Notes: generated by a model from the letters alone, not told the origin. A stretch of 64,000 nt of DNA from Anastrepha obliqua (GCF_027943255.1 NC_072893.1:91395784-91459783), one strand, 5' to 3'; positions 34,988-46,199 are shown, numbered from the stretch's first letter. Translations and numbers: made by a program.

Positions 34988-35974
34988 AATGATAACACAG
35001 GCCGACAAAATTTAACCAACATTCAGACCCAGAAACCAGACTATATATTTCCGAAGGTTTATGATGCGCTAAATACAAATCCGACCTCAGAATTGCTCTA
35101 TCAGCTCTGGTTTTCGAAATATCCTAACCTAAAAGTGCAAAAAACACCGTTTTTGCCCAAATTTGAGGTTATGTAGCCTTGCAGATGTTTTCTTTCACCA
35201 AAATTAAAAAATGGCATCTTTAAATACAAGCCTTCTTTTTTCAAATGGCGTTGAGTTTGCTCAAATATCATTTTTTTTCGCAGAAATATCGCATTTTGAA
35301 ATTTTCATGGTTTTCATGGAGGGTTTCTAGGGATTAGGAGATATGTGGGGGTTGGTGGATTAGGAGTTAAGTGGTTAAGCCTACTTGTGTTATGAGACAT
35401 CAAGAAAAATAAGATTTTTTTCAAGAAAGATATGTGACTAAACTCACTGTTTCCAGGGTTAAGTGGGTTAGCCTGCTTGCGGTATGGTAGGGGTGGTTTC
35501 TAGGGGTTAGGGCTGTGTGTGACTCGGTAGCCAAAGGTTAGATTGTGTAGGGGTGTGGTGAGTCAGCACACTTATGGTGTGACACAAAATTTTAAGAAAA
35601 ATAGGACTCAATTCAAGAAAATTAGTAATCGACTATATCATGTCTATGTTATCTCAATCGATTTTCAAGTGTAGGAAAATTTAGAAACATGAAAATTTCA
35701 AAATGCGATATCTCAGCGAAAAAAAATGATATTTGAGCAAACTCAACGCCATTTGAAAAAAGAAGGTTTGTGTTTAAAGATGCCATTTTTTAATTTTGGT
35801 GAAAGAAAACATCTGCAAGGCTACATAACCTCAAATTTGGGCAAAAACTGTGTTTTTTGCACTTTTAGGTTAGGATATCTCGAAAACCAGAGCTGATAGA
35901 GCAATTCTGAGGCCAGATTTGGATTCATCAGTCCGGTTTCTGGGTCTGAGATGCTGTCGGCCTGTGTAATCATT
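34988..35974. mobile_element. Foldback-type element with arms of about 300 bp
   Basis: The arms 34988-35309 and 35689-35974 are inverted copies. Outer ends read AATGATAACACAGGCCGACA and, on the complement, AATGATTACACAGGCCGACA. Inner parts share GAAAACATCTGCAAGGCTAC and GAAAATTTCAAAATGCGATA. The left arm is longer by an extra stretch near 35040-35075. The 380-bp centre is G/T-rich (AGGGGTTAGGG, GGGTTAAGTGGG) and unrelated to the arms. No coding frame. Long inverted arms around a short centre fit foldback or palindromic MITE elements. A target duplication was not established. Confidence 0.85.
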
Positions 35975-36099
35975 TAATTTTTCGGTTTCAGTAACAATGT
36001 GATTTCAGAGTAATATTTTTTTAGCATAGAATCCTTATCCTCGTGGTGGGGCTGTCAGCTTAGGTGTATGAGCATAGAAAGCCTCAACGATGAGGGCTT

Positions 36100-36738
36100 T
36101 TCGATTGCAATCAAAGCTTGATGATCTCTCGCTTCATGCTGAAAGTGTGGGCCTGGGTATTAACTTGAACAAAAGAAAGGTGAGGAAATCAACTCGTCAC
36201 GTACAGCAAACTTCACACTAGGCAGTCGCGCAGTAGTAGAAGTCAATTGCTTAACTTACCTTGGTAGCCACTTGCCAGCGGGGATAAAACAGGCATTGAA
36301 TCGTTAAACCAAAGGGCGCTTCAAACAAATATTGGTATTCGAAGCAGCTGACAAGAAAATCGCAACTTCGTCTTTTCAGTCAGCCTGCTCTATGGCAGTG
36401 AAACTTGCCTAGTAGCCGACGAAGTAACAACCAATATTCAAATGTTTGTGAAACGCTGTCTTCGCCGAATTCTGTGTATCTGGTGGCCTGAAAACTGGAC
36501 CTCAAATACGGATTTATTTAATAAATGTAACCAAAGGCCGATAAATATTGACATTCGGGAAAGAAAATGGCGCTGGATAGGGCATACTTTGAGCAAGCCA
36601 GTGCACGGAGTCAGCAGAGATGCTTTAGACTGGAATCCATAGGGAGCACGAAATAGAGGACGTTCAAGGGACTCAAGGCGACATAGCAACACCGATGACC
36701 TTGATCTATCGGCAAAAACCTGGCACGAGTACAGGTTA
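36100..36738 (+). pseudogene. LINE 3' fragment, part 1 (interrupted)
   Basis: Broken + strand frames read GLGINLNKRKVRKSTRHVQ (after the polymerase box), YSKQLTRKSQLRLFSQ, FVKRCLRRILCIWWPENWTS, NIDIRERKWRWIGHTLSKPV, HGVSRDALDWNP, GRSRDSRRHSNTDDLDLS and KTWHEY. The WRWIGHTLRK-like motif and the following Arg-rich GR-x-R block mark the C-terminus of an RTE- or CR1-like LINE. The reading is cut at 36738 by another transposon and resumes at 38607. Several stops are present. Confidence 0.75.
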
Positions 36739-38606
36739 GGGGGCGTCCATAAATTACGTGAGGTGTTTTTTTTAATTTTCTATACCTCCTTCCCCCCCTG
36801 GTGAGATGTCGTGAGATTTTATTCAACCCCCTCTCCCATCCCCCAATCTCACGTGAGATTTTTCAAAATGTGGGTTTCTTATGTAAACGCGTTGGATTGT
36901 TATTGTAAAAAGAGAAAAAAAATTTGCTTCGTGCTTTTATTTACAATTAGTTAAGACTAGTAATCAATATTGCTGAGAGTTATAAGTGTAATAAAAATTT
37001 AACAATACTCGTAGAAGACTTAAATCGTAACTACAGCGATTAAAAAAAGAATATCTACTCTAATTCAGCCCATGGAGAATCATGCGCGGTTCCAAGAGAG
37101 ACTATTGGGACCAACATGTCCATATGATTTTCTGTAAAATCATCTGCTCCTTCAACTTCGTTCTGATCTATCCACTCTAAGCCGTTGACGCTTGCGCACA
37201 GTAACTCATTAGCTCGTCTTGTAACAATCCGTGAGGGTCGCACTTTGCGGAACATACGCGCTTGCTTAGCTGGTGCAATGTGAGCTGCTCGCCTGTGCTC
37301 TGCAGCTCTTGTGATAGATGCGAAGTAAATACCGCATAATACTGCAGCATATTTTCTCTAAATTATCACGTATACTTGGACAATAGAGATCATAAGGCGT
37401 GCTGATGAAGGCATTCAGCGGTTGAATCGGTAGGCGTATTCGAAATGGAGCGAATGACTTTTCGTCATGTTCTTTAAAGTCCGAAATTGTCAAGCGTCCA
37501 TCAACCTGAGTGATAGGGTATGGAGGTGGCAGAAAACGGTCGTGAAGAATCATATGAAGATCACTCCGTCGTGCGCTGCAGCACTTAGGTCAAGCTCCAT
37601 ATGCAGCTTAGCAATCTGTTTCTTCATAGTATCTTGTGCTGGAGTGGGACGTACGTTAGATGGTGAAGTGTTCGACATAGCTTCATCCTCATCATCGCTG
37701 ATCACAAGAAGCTGATTTTGAATTATGTGAAAACAGTGAAGGAAACGACCGCGCTAATATTTTGTAGTTATGATTTTAGCATATTTTATCAAGAATTTCA
37801 CTGTTTCAGTTTTTTTTATGCTATTAATTGTAACAATAAACTTTATATAAAAAAAAGTATTTTCTTAAAAAAAATATATTTAACCTACCTTTTGAAGGAA
37901 TGCTAAAGTAGACCGAACTTTTCTCTCAGCGGATTCCCTGAGAAGCCGTTCAATCTCATGTTTAATGTGATGTATTAACTCTTCTTTGTTCGGGAATTTT
38001 TGGTTCACAGTACTCCATAATTTTATCTCATCGTCGTGGCAGGACTTCTTCGCCTTATAGACGTATCTTTTGACGTATGCGTTATACAAATCTTGATAAC
38101 TCATTTTAAATTAGTAAGAGCATGAACTGAATCGAGTAAAACATTTACAAGAATAAACAAAGAAGTTTGGAACCTGTCCGTGTGTCGCTGCCACTCAGCT
38201 CGTACGCTGTTGTTCATCGAGTCGCGCGTTCGGCTGATAGTGGCGGGAAAACAAACGACGGGCTACACTGTACCGTAAATTCAGATTAAATTGAGCCATT
38301 TGGTATAAAACAGATATGGTGGTTTGACAGTAGTAATGTACATATAACGTCGAAGTATGAATGAAATTATTTTCTTTCGAACGAATTAGTGAATGATCTT
38401 AATCATACTACGATTACGCTTAAGATTAAATCTTAAGCATGTAAAATCTGGATAATGGATAAAAATAGTATAATTGTTTTTGTTTCAATCAGAAAAAAAT
38501 TGCGTGATATTTGCCGAGACTCCCCCTCTCTCTAACGTAAGATTAGATGAGATTTGACTCGACCCCCTCCCCCCTTAAACATCTCACGTAATTTATGGAC
38601 GCCCCC
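36739..38606 (-). mobile_element. DNA transposon of unassigned superfamily, 1868 bp, with spliced gene
   Basis: The ends are inverted: GGGGGCGTCCATAAATTACG continues GTGAGGTG at the left, and the complement of the right end gives the same 26 bases with GTGAGATG. Both are followed by C- or G-rich pyrimidine stretches and repeated ATCTCACGTGAGAT-like motifs. TTA lies directly outside both ends (36736-36738, 38607-38609), a 3-bp duplication, or TTAA with one base lost on the left. It has interrupted a LINE whose reading resumes across the site. TTA would suit PIF/Harbinger; TTAA would suit piggyBac or Kolobok. I could not decide. Confidence 0.85.
37055..38104 (-). pseudogene. Two-exon gene of the 36.7 kb transposon, function unknown
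   Basis: Exon 1 (38104-37889) encodes 72 residues, MSYQDLYNAYVKRYVYKAKK to RKVRSTLAFLQK, and ends at AAAAG|GTAGGT. After a 177-bp intron ending AAAATCAG, exon 2 starts at 37711 with LLVISDDEDEAMSNTSPSNV, PAQDTMKKQIAKLHMELDL. It then shifts frame to MILHDRFLPPPYPITQVDGR, LTISDFKEHDEKSFAPFRIR and TPYDLYCPSIRDNLEKICCS, and shifts again to FASITRAAEHRRAAHIAPAK and MDMLVPIVSLGTAHDSPWAE before the stop at 37055. About 280 residues in all: a basic helical start, a short acidic linker and a well-ordered C-terminal part. I see no DDE-type catalytic triad, zinc-finger or HTH pattern and do not recognise the family. Two frameshifts make this copy inactive. Confidence 0.6.
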
Positions 38607-38720
38607 TTAAGGCAAAAGCTAAAAACCGAAAACAATGGAAATCATTTGTTTTGGCACTATGCACCCAGTGATCGGGGCTAATCATCATCAAATTCAAGGA
38701 TAAATTCTAGAGTTTAATTT
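38607..38720 (+). pseudogene. LINE 3' fragment, part 2
   Basis: It resumes after the transposon with KAKAKNRKQWKSFVLALCTQ and a stop, the usual final '(A)KNR-x-x-W-x-x-(F/L)V-x-ALC' of this LINE type. It joins KTWHEY from 36738 across the duplicated TTA. The join shows that the transposon entered an already inserted LINE. Confidence 0.7.
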
Positions 38721-39288
38721 TGTGTAATTTTTTCTGTAGAAAAACTTTAATGCAGAACTATTGTTCAATTACCACGGCTTCCTCTTTTCGTTATAATTAT
38801 ACTGCCTGAAATTGAAACCATGTTTTCGATTTTTTAATGGAAAAGCTAATGGCATGTATATAGAAATGGATTTTCTCGAAAATGTGACATGATACAGATA
38901 TCCGGTAAGTGCCGTTCCATTCACTAAGATTGCCCCTAACCGACACAGTTTACTAGAACATTGATATATTCATGAACGGTGTTATTTATGCACTCAGTAA
39001 ACTTAGGTAGTACAGCAGATCCGCTTATCTGAATAAACGAAACACTGCAGACTGTAAATAGGAGCTGTTACGCACACCTCAAACTGCTTAAAAACAAACT
39101 CTCGTCATGGATCTGGACATGTAAGTTACAGATCTATAGGATGTGAAACATGAAAGAAAGAACTTACTCTTACCCTTTGAATGTAAAATTATGAGGAGAA
39201 TTTTTTGTTCTATGCGATGGGTCTTATAGAATAAAAGATAACAATGAGATGGAAGAACTTATAAATGGACAAAGCATAGTGCATTTCG
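38721..39288. other. Stretch between LINE and TTAA element
   Basis: AT-rich, no recognised feature. Confidence 0.4.
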
Positions 39289-39292
39289 TTAA

Positions 39293-40017
39293 GGGGGGGG
39301 TAGGGTCACAAAATCGAAATGTTTTTTCTTCACTCATCTTATAGTAAATCATTTCAAGAATGTTGTGTCAAAATTTTAAGTGGATCGGAGCAGAACTCTC
39401 AAAGTTATAGCCTTTTTAGGCACTCTACCTCGAATGCGGAGCATCGATAATTTCTCAGAGTCATTTTTTCAAACGCGTTTTTCCCGAAACGACTTCTTAA
39501 AAGTCGGTGCCAATCACAACTCCGAAACTATTCAACCGATTCTTTTCAAATTTGGCACACGTTTTCTAAATCAAAAATACCTCCCCCCTACACTGTTTTT
39601 TTCATTTTTTTTTTTTTAAGGTTGTTTTTCACTTACAAATATGGCGAAATTTTTCGCCAAAAATGCTCGTTTTACGTTTTTTTGCCACCAAAACTACAAA
39701 AATGAAAAAAAAAAATTTTATTAATGTAGGGGGGAGCATTACGTCATACTTTAACTGAAAAATTCGACTTTTTTAGTTTCAGATGATTCTACGACGAATG
39801 CCGATTGGCACCGCAGAGCACCTCTCGAAAAACATATCTCCAAAAAAACTCTGTCATGGGCTTATTTGTCAATATTTTATTATTAATATTTTTTAAAAAC
39901 TTATTGAAAAGATGTACAATAACATGCAACTGATTTTATTAAAGTATCTTAAGCCATATTTCTGTAAAAAATTAAAAAAAAAGTGTTTTTTTTTTAGCGC
40001 TAAAACCTCCCCCCCCC
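39293..40017 (-). mobile_element. TTAA-flanked MITE-like element, family A copy 1, 725 bp
   Basis: TTAA flanks both sides (39289-39292, 40018-40021). The ends are a G8 run plus TAGGGT on the left and C9 plus TCC on the right, a short G-rich inverted repeat. No coding frame is conserved; small ORFs contain homopolymer runs. It contains AAACGCGTTTTTCCCG (39471-39486) and ACCGATTCTTTTCAAATTTG (39535-39554), which are inverted matches to motifs in the elements at 51992 and 53600. Minus orientation is set by those motifs. A near-identical copy lies at 43969-44673. Confidence 0.85.
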
Positions 40018-40334
40018 TTAAGGCGCAAGGTCTTCGATGTCTAGCACACATACTTCGAAAGATGAATGCATGAACGCTTGAAGAAGCCAAGCAATGAACC
40101 GAGACGTGTGAAGTACAATAGTGATGGGAGCATTGGAGCACCTTGAGTCGTAAATGCTATCATGATGATTTATGCACTGACATTAAGATACAATTTAAAT
40201 TATTTGAAATAATAATTAATATTTCCGATTGCGTTATCAACAATTCCTAGAGCTCTAAGTTGGAGAGAGCCAAAGAGGTTGCTTTATGCTAAATGAAAAA
40301 CATATAATATTTCGAGCGGAGCCTCGCATAACTA

Positions 40335-40879
40335 TAGGGTTTTTCAGTAAGAGCGCTTCAACTTTTGAACTTTTTTGAATAAAACACAAACGGTTTGACT
40401 TTTTAACTATTTTTTTTTTTATTATCGAGTTTGAACATATACATTTAAGTATGAAATTCGATTTCTTTTGCATGACCACCGCGTGCACGTTTTACGAAGT
40501 TCAATCGTTGAACCCAATTTTCGACCACTCTTTTGCATAAATCGGCCGAAATTCCAGCAATTTCGCGTTCAATATTGGCTCTGAGCTCACAAATCGTCGC
40601 CGGCTTGTTACTGTAGACCAATGACTTCACATAACCCCAAAACGGGACGGCTTGTTAAATGGACTGTAAAATGGCCGTAATGCTCTTAAAGTAGCAGCAA
40701 CAGAACGATTATTTTCATAAAAAATTTGCACGATTTGCAATCGTTGCTCAAGTGTGTAGCGTTCCATGATGAAATGTATACTAATGAAGTTTACAAATGA
40801 CAAGCGAAAAATAAAAAATATTGCGTCGTTCGCCCTCCCTATCGGAAAAAAGTTGAAGCGTACCTATTGAATAACCCTA
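40335..40879 (-). mobile_element. Rosa-like (DD41D) deletion derivative, 545 bp
   Basis: The left end TAGGGTTTTTCAGTAAG and the complement of the right end, TAGGGTTATTCAATAGG, are inverted repeats that continue with CGCTTCAACTTTT. TA flanks both sides (40333-40334, 40880-40881). The minus strand encodes the two termini of a transposase fused by an internal deletion. Confidence 0.9.
40445..40767 (-). pseudogene. Rosa-like transposase, both ends kept and centre lost
   Basis: From ATG at 40767: MERYTLEQRLQIVQIFYENN, RSVAATLRALRPFYSPFNKP, then the junction and a change of frame to FWGYVKSLVYSNKPATICEL, IAGISADLCKRVVENWVQRL and RARGGHAKEIEFHT with TAA. All three catalytic Asp are in the deleted part (about 200 residues). 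The junction lies in CAAGCCGTCCCGTTTTGGGG. Only DNA-binding and C-terminal segments could be expressed. Confidence 0.88.
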
Positions 40880-40881
40880 TA

Positions 40882-43800
40882 TTAAATTGCTTTGTCGATT
40901 TATATTGAGCGCTTCAGTCAATGAAACATTCACATACAAACCCATAGCGTAAAAATATGCACTTGCAAACTATTTTGAGTTCAAAGGAATTTTTTTCCGT
41001 AAAATATTCAAATACTTTGTCAATCAGATTATGCCTCTGCATGAAATTTAATTTTCCTCTCTTCTATATTTATTAGTTTTCTTAATATAATATATTATTT
41101 GAGTTTAAAAACGCATTAACTCTGTTCAAAATATCATTTTAAAAACCATAAAGTTGAAGTCGTTTGTATTTTAATGTTCGTATATTGCAATAGTTACTGC
41201 TCATTTTTCCTCAACTTAACATATTTATGCCTTAAAATTAGCATAAAACAGAAACTCGTTCTAGGTGATAATCTGAATCCTAATACAGATATGATGTTCG
41301 TGAGTAAGTAAAATTATTTACGCACATAAGGCATCTCTGTTTAAAGCGAGTAAATGCAAATATCGTGAATCGCGTAGATATATGTAGGTATAAGTACAAA
41401 TGTTGCTGCAGTACGTAAGTATGCGTGCACAATGGATTGCATACAAGTACAATTGCAGTCAAGTCTTTTGGGTGCGCTTGATTTAGTGCACAATATTTTA
41501 AGCGACATTAAAAACAAAAACAATTTAAACACAACAAAATCATTTACAAAAAAATGTATTTAGTGCAAATAAAGAAAACAATCACTTGCGGAATTTATTT
41601 GCATTCGCGTAGATTTTGAAATATTCGTGACGAACGAACATTTCTGAAGGGGAAAAAACATAAATTCAAAGAAAAACGCAACTTTAGCCACACAAACCAA
41701 AATTAACACAGTTTGTTGGCACTGTCATTGGTTTGGCGTTTGCGCTTAGCGTTTTGCTGACTTTAAGCTGAGGCTGGTTGTCATGAAATAAGAACAAGGT
41801 GATTTTTATGTATCACAGACTTGGAAAAGACGACAAAAAGAAACATTTACAAAAACTGTAAACAAAATGTCTCAAACTGTTTTGAATGTGTGTATTTGTG
41901 TTGCACGTTGGGAATTCGCCAGTTATCCAGCACAAAACACGCAGTCTCACGACGTTTTTTTTTGTTTTTTGCCACACTAAACACCCAAATTACTAACACC
42001 AGCAGCAGCGGTTGGAGCAAACAAGCATCAAATCGTCAGCGATTCGAATTAAATATGCAACAGAAAAAACTTGAATTGTCTAAACATAAAATTTGAGATG
42101 AGTTGGACTTTGGTAGCGGCCATTTGTGGCAGTGGCCGCAACTGTTCACTCTGACTTCAACATCAACACCAACTTGGACTTGGTCTTGGTTAGTTGATGG
42201 TTGGTGTTTTGTGGTTTCACTATCGTCTGTTGTAACTCTTGTGACAGTCTGGCAATAGTACTATTACTGCTACTACCACTACTACTACTATTACTACAAC
42301 TACAAATTACTAATATGTGTGTATGTATTACACTGCCGTTAGTATGGTTGTTGTTACTCTTTTTGTATCTCATTTCATATGCGCGTGGAGGTTGTATACA
42401 TTTTTTTTTTTGTTTCTCCGTTTTGTTTTGTTCAGTCCAGGTCTGAGGTTAGAGGTTTCCATCACAAGTCTTGGCCTAAAATAGCTTTTCGTACGAGTAC
42501 ATCTGACGGACAGCGTATGCCCTGCTGACTTGACTTTTCTGTCATTTTCAATTTCATTTTCATTTCCTTTTTCATCATAACATAAAAAAAACAAAAAAAA
42601 ATATTTATTTCCCTCTGTCACAAAAAAGTAATTTTAACACAGTTCATTGAGGTTTGAGTTTGCGTGTTGTTTTTATTTTTATTTTTTTCATATTTATTTT
42701 CGTCTCATTTTCGTTTTGGGTTTAGCTTATTTCGGCTTCAAGTTTAATTTAGTATACATATAGTTTATCTGTGCATTAGTTACTGTTATTATTATTGTTA
42801 TTGTTTTCGTGTTTCTTTTTACTATTATTAAAGTTGAATCACCTTCCAACTTCAGTGCAGTTAAGCAAACCCATCTAAGCTATGCTATGTCAAACGACCA
42901 GCTGGCACACAGTGTGACTTCTTATTAAAATCGAGGGTGAAATTTAGAACCACATGCACTTTAAATACATGTACACTTACAGGTTTATTATGCACCGGTA
43001 ATAAAAATTCTTGTAATTGTATTCCACATAAAATTCATATCAGACAATTTAGTTGCCCACTTTGATGGTAACAACAAAAAATGTACGCGTATAAGACAAA
43101 GAGTTGCGATCAGGTATGTTCCTTTAATAATACTCGGCCAAAAAATTTCATGGCAGACCAAACCAATTAGTTCTTGAGTTCTTGAGAAATAAGCTGCGAA
43201 CTGCACCACGCGCAAGCATCCCACAAAGCCAAAGAGCAACAGTACCGAACTGTTCCGCTATCCAAAATATTATAGGTTAACTCACAACGCAAAAACAAGC
43301 ACATTCGGATTTGATTCCTCCAGAAATGGTTGATTATACCAACGATCTCCGATCCCTATTTGAACTAATAGCTAAGTGGATTTCGAGGGCAGAACGACCC
43401 AGGGCCATACTTTCTGGTTTTTGAAATTCTTACAATGTGGGAGTGACACTGAAACAGTCGATGCTTCTTTAATTTTTATTTCACATATCCTTTACCCGAA
43501 TTAAAGTGGTTTTAAATAAAACGTCAATAGGAAATTTTAAATCATTGTTTTTGCATGATTCATGTAACACCACAAGTGCCCATAAATCTCTAATTTGAGT
43601 AAATAATTAAAAAATAAATAATAAAATTGCCCCACACTAGTGTGCGATAACAAACCTTACAAGTCCTCAAGGAAGCAAATTAGTTCACACCGAAGCTCTG
43701 CTACTACTCCCGCTATTCACGATTCCTCCACATCCGTAGAATATCACTTGTTGGAATAAATGATGTGATCTTTGCATCACTCAGTGCAGGAATAATAGTC

Positions 43801-43964
43801 CAATCATCAATTCATAGTGTAATGAAGTTTAAATCAATACAAGAATATTGTTTTTAACCGTCCTTGAGGCTTATAAAATTCCTATGTAGATATAATCAGT
43901 TCTTTTAGTAGAAGCAACATTATTATTAGGGCTACCCTTGTGTAAGATCTAGTACCACCGAGTC
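40882..43964. other. Long non-coding stretch, probably intron or intergenic
   Basis: No ORF with family features. It holds an (ACT)n microsatellite, a T-rich region at 42400-42700 and short GTT/TTA runs at 42785-42815. Ser-rich and Leu-rich ORFs across 42146-42446 come from the ACT repeat. Confidence 0.45.
42256..42302. repeat. Imperfect ACT trinucleotide microsatellite
   Basis: About 15 units of ACT/ATT/ACC (ACTACTACCACTACTACTAC-type). It is surrounded by non-coding sequence. Confidence 0.85.
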
Positions 43965-43968
43965 TTAA

Positions 43969-44673
43969 ATACAACAAATCGAAATTTTTTTCCTTCACTC
44001 ATCTTATAGTAAATCATTTTAAGAATGTTGTGTCAAAATTTTAAGTGGATTCGAGCAGAACTCTCAAATTTATAGCCTTTGTAGGCACTCTACCTCGAAT
44101 GCGGAGCATCGATAATTTCTCAGTCATTTTTTCAAACGCGTTTTTCCCGAAACGACTTCTTAAAAGTCGGTGCCAATCACAACTCCGAAACTATTCAACC
44201 GATTCTTTTCAAATTTGGCACACGTTTTCTAAATCAAAAATACCTCCCCCCTACACTGTTTTTTTTAATTTTTTTTTTTTTAAGGTTGTTTTTCACTTAC
44301 AAATATGGCGAAATTTTTCGCCAAAAATGCTCGTTTTACGTTTTTTTGCCACCAAAACTACAAAAATGAAAAAAAAAAAAATTTTATTCATGTGGGGGGG
44401 AGCATTACGTCATACTTTAACTGAAAAATTCGACATTTTTAGTTTCAGATGATTCTACGACGAATGCCGATTGGCACCGTAGAGCACCTCTCGAAAAACA
44501 TATCTCCAAAAAAACTCTGTCATGGGCTTATTTGTCAATATTTTATTATTAATATTTTTTAAAAACTTATTGAAAAGATGTACAATAACATGCAACTGAT
44601 TTTATTAAAGTATCTTAAGCCATATTTCTGTAAAAAATTCAAAAAAAAAGTGTTTTTTTTAGCGCTAAACCCT
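43969..44673 (-). mobile_element. TTAA element, family A copy 2, ends eroded
   Basis: Nearly identical to 39310-40005 over about 690 bp, including the AAACGCGTTTTTCCCG and ACCGATTCTTTTCAAATTTG motifs (44198-44217). The left flank has TTAA (43965-43968), but the G8 end is replaced by ATACAACAAATCG. The right end keeps AGCGCTAAACCCTTA without the C run. Either the terminal G/C runs were lost after insertion or the copy was made by recombination and not transposition. Confidence 0.85.
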
Positions 44674-44984
44674 TATTTAGCGTGGCCCTTCTGTATCGAA
44701 CGCAACACCTTTCGCTTCAGAAAATAAACAAACAGACAGAAGAGCAAGACTGTGCTCAAGTAAGTGGAAATCCGAGAATGATGGAGTAAATACTGCACAC
44801 AAGGCTTTGTTGATTATCTGTGCTTATGTCACTCGATTGACAAATTCGCTAAGAACAAAGTGAGGCTCTTCTGAGGGGGCCACCTTCCGTAATCTCTTCT
44901 CTTGAGCATAGCCAAACAACAAATAGTTAGTCAGTTTGCATTATTAAAAAAATTAAAAAATAATTGATATGTACATTTCTGTTA

Positions 44985-45135
44985 GGTGTTTGGCTGAGCT
45001 CCTCCTCCTATTTGTGGCGTGCGTCTTAATGTTGTTCCACAAATGGAGGGACCTACAGTTTTAAGCCGACTCCGAATGGCAAATGACTTTTTATAAGGAA
45101 CTTTCTCATGGCACAAATACACTCGGAGATTTAAC
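44985..45135 (-). mobile_element. tRNA-derived SINE, head-truncated copy
   Basis: On the minus strand the body is clear: CTCCGAGTGTATTTGTGCCA, GCCATTCGGAGTCGGCTTAA, CCCTCCATTTGTGGAACAAC and AGGAGGAGGAGCTCAGCC AAACACC. The tRNA-like head is missing. It abuts the mariner that starts at 45190. Confidence 0.85.
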
Positions 45136-45196
45136 ATTGAAAAACTTTTTCTATCATTTTGTATTGAATTCTTTGAACAATTAAGTAATCATGATA

Positions 45197-46187
45197 TTAT
45201 GTGAAGTATACGCCATTGGAAGCTACAACCTTACTCCATCTTTCAGGCAGCATACGGATTCTTCTGACGAAAACTTCGAATTCTTGGAGACTTGGTCCAT
45301 GCATTGAGCAAATTTGCGATGCTCTCGTAAGAATTGAACGGCTCTCCAATAAGAGCAGACTGCATTGATCGGAACAGGTGGTAATCAGAAGGTGCAATGT
45401 CTGTCCAGTGGGTGGGGAAAGATTTCCAATTCAGTCGCTCTAAATATTGCTGGACCAATTTAGCAACATTTTGCCTGTGCACTGTCATGCAGCAAAACCA
45501 GTTTATCCTGTGTACCGTCCCATTCCGACCGCTTTTCTTTGAGAGCTCGATTCAAACGCATTAGCTGCAGTCGGTAACGATCGCCAGCGGGGGTTTCAGA
45601 TGGTTTAAGGAGTTCATAATAGATGAGTACCTTCTCATCCCATCAGATGCAAAACATAACCTTTGAAGCATGAATATTTCTTTTCGCTGTCGACGGACCT
45701 GGTTCACCTGGCAGGCTCCAAAACCATAATATATCAATTTTTCATCGCCAGTGACGATGCGATGCAGAAAACATTTTCTTTTCTGCCGTTCAAGGAGCAT
45801 CTCACACATCACCAAACGTCTCTTGATATCCCTCTGATTCAATTGATGTGACACCCAGTTACCTGCTTTCTGGACCATTCCCATCGCATGCAAAAGTTTA
45901 CCGACGATTGATCTGTCAACATCCAACTTTTTAGGCATATCATCAAGGGTTCGACATGCATCTTCATCCAATAATTGTTGTAGTGCCCCTTCGCGATCAT
46001 TATCACTCACGTCGAAATTAACACTTTCGAAGCGTCGAAACCATTCTTTACAAGTTGTATTTGATAGTGCGTGATTACCGTAAATATTGATCAATATACG
46101 ACACGTTTCAGCTGCACTTTTCTTTAAAAGATAATAATGAAGCATGAACTCCCACAAATGCTGTATTTTCGGAACGAACGTAGACAT
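45197..46187 (-). pseudogene. Mauritiana-type mariner transposase, frameshifted
   Basis: From ATG at 46187: MSTFVPKIQHLWEFMLHYYL, LKKSAAETCRILINIYGNHA, ALSNTTCKEWFRRFES, LLDEDACRTLDDMPKKLDVD, GNWVSHQLNQRDIKRRLVMC, FLHRIVTGDEKLIYY. The frame then breaks, reads MRLNRALKEKRSEWDGTQDK and VLLHDSA, and shifts to NVAKLVQQYLERLNWKSFPT, DIAPSDYHLFRSMQSALIGE and a C-terminus MLPERWSKVVASNGVYFT at 45197. TGDE, HDS and APSD mark the three catalytic positions. About 34 residues separate the last two once the shift is allowed for. Several stops and shifts disable it. Matching end repeats were not identified. Confidence 0.88.
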
Positions 46188-46199
46188 TTTTGACATCAG

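Noticed and set aside
42146..42446. Ser-rich (-) and Leu-rich (+) ORFs
   Set aside because: They are produced by the ACT trinucleotide repeat and T-rich flanks.
43010..43440. Possible retroelement or transposase fragment
   Set aside because: Fragments of frame looked protein-like, but no motif or order of blocks could be matched.
39380..44452. ORFs of 79 and 135 codons in the paired TTAA elements
   Set aside because: The two near-identical copies do not keep the same reading frame length, and the peptides are Phe/Lys runs from homopolymers, so coding is unlikely.
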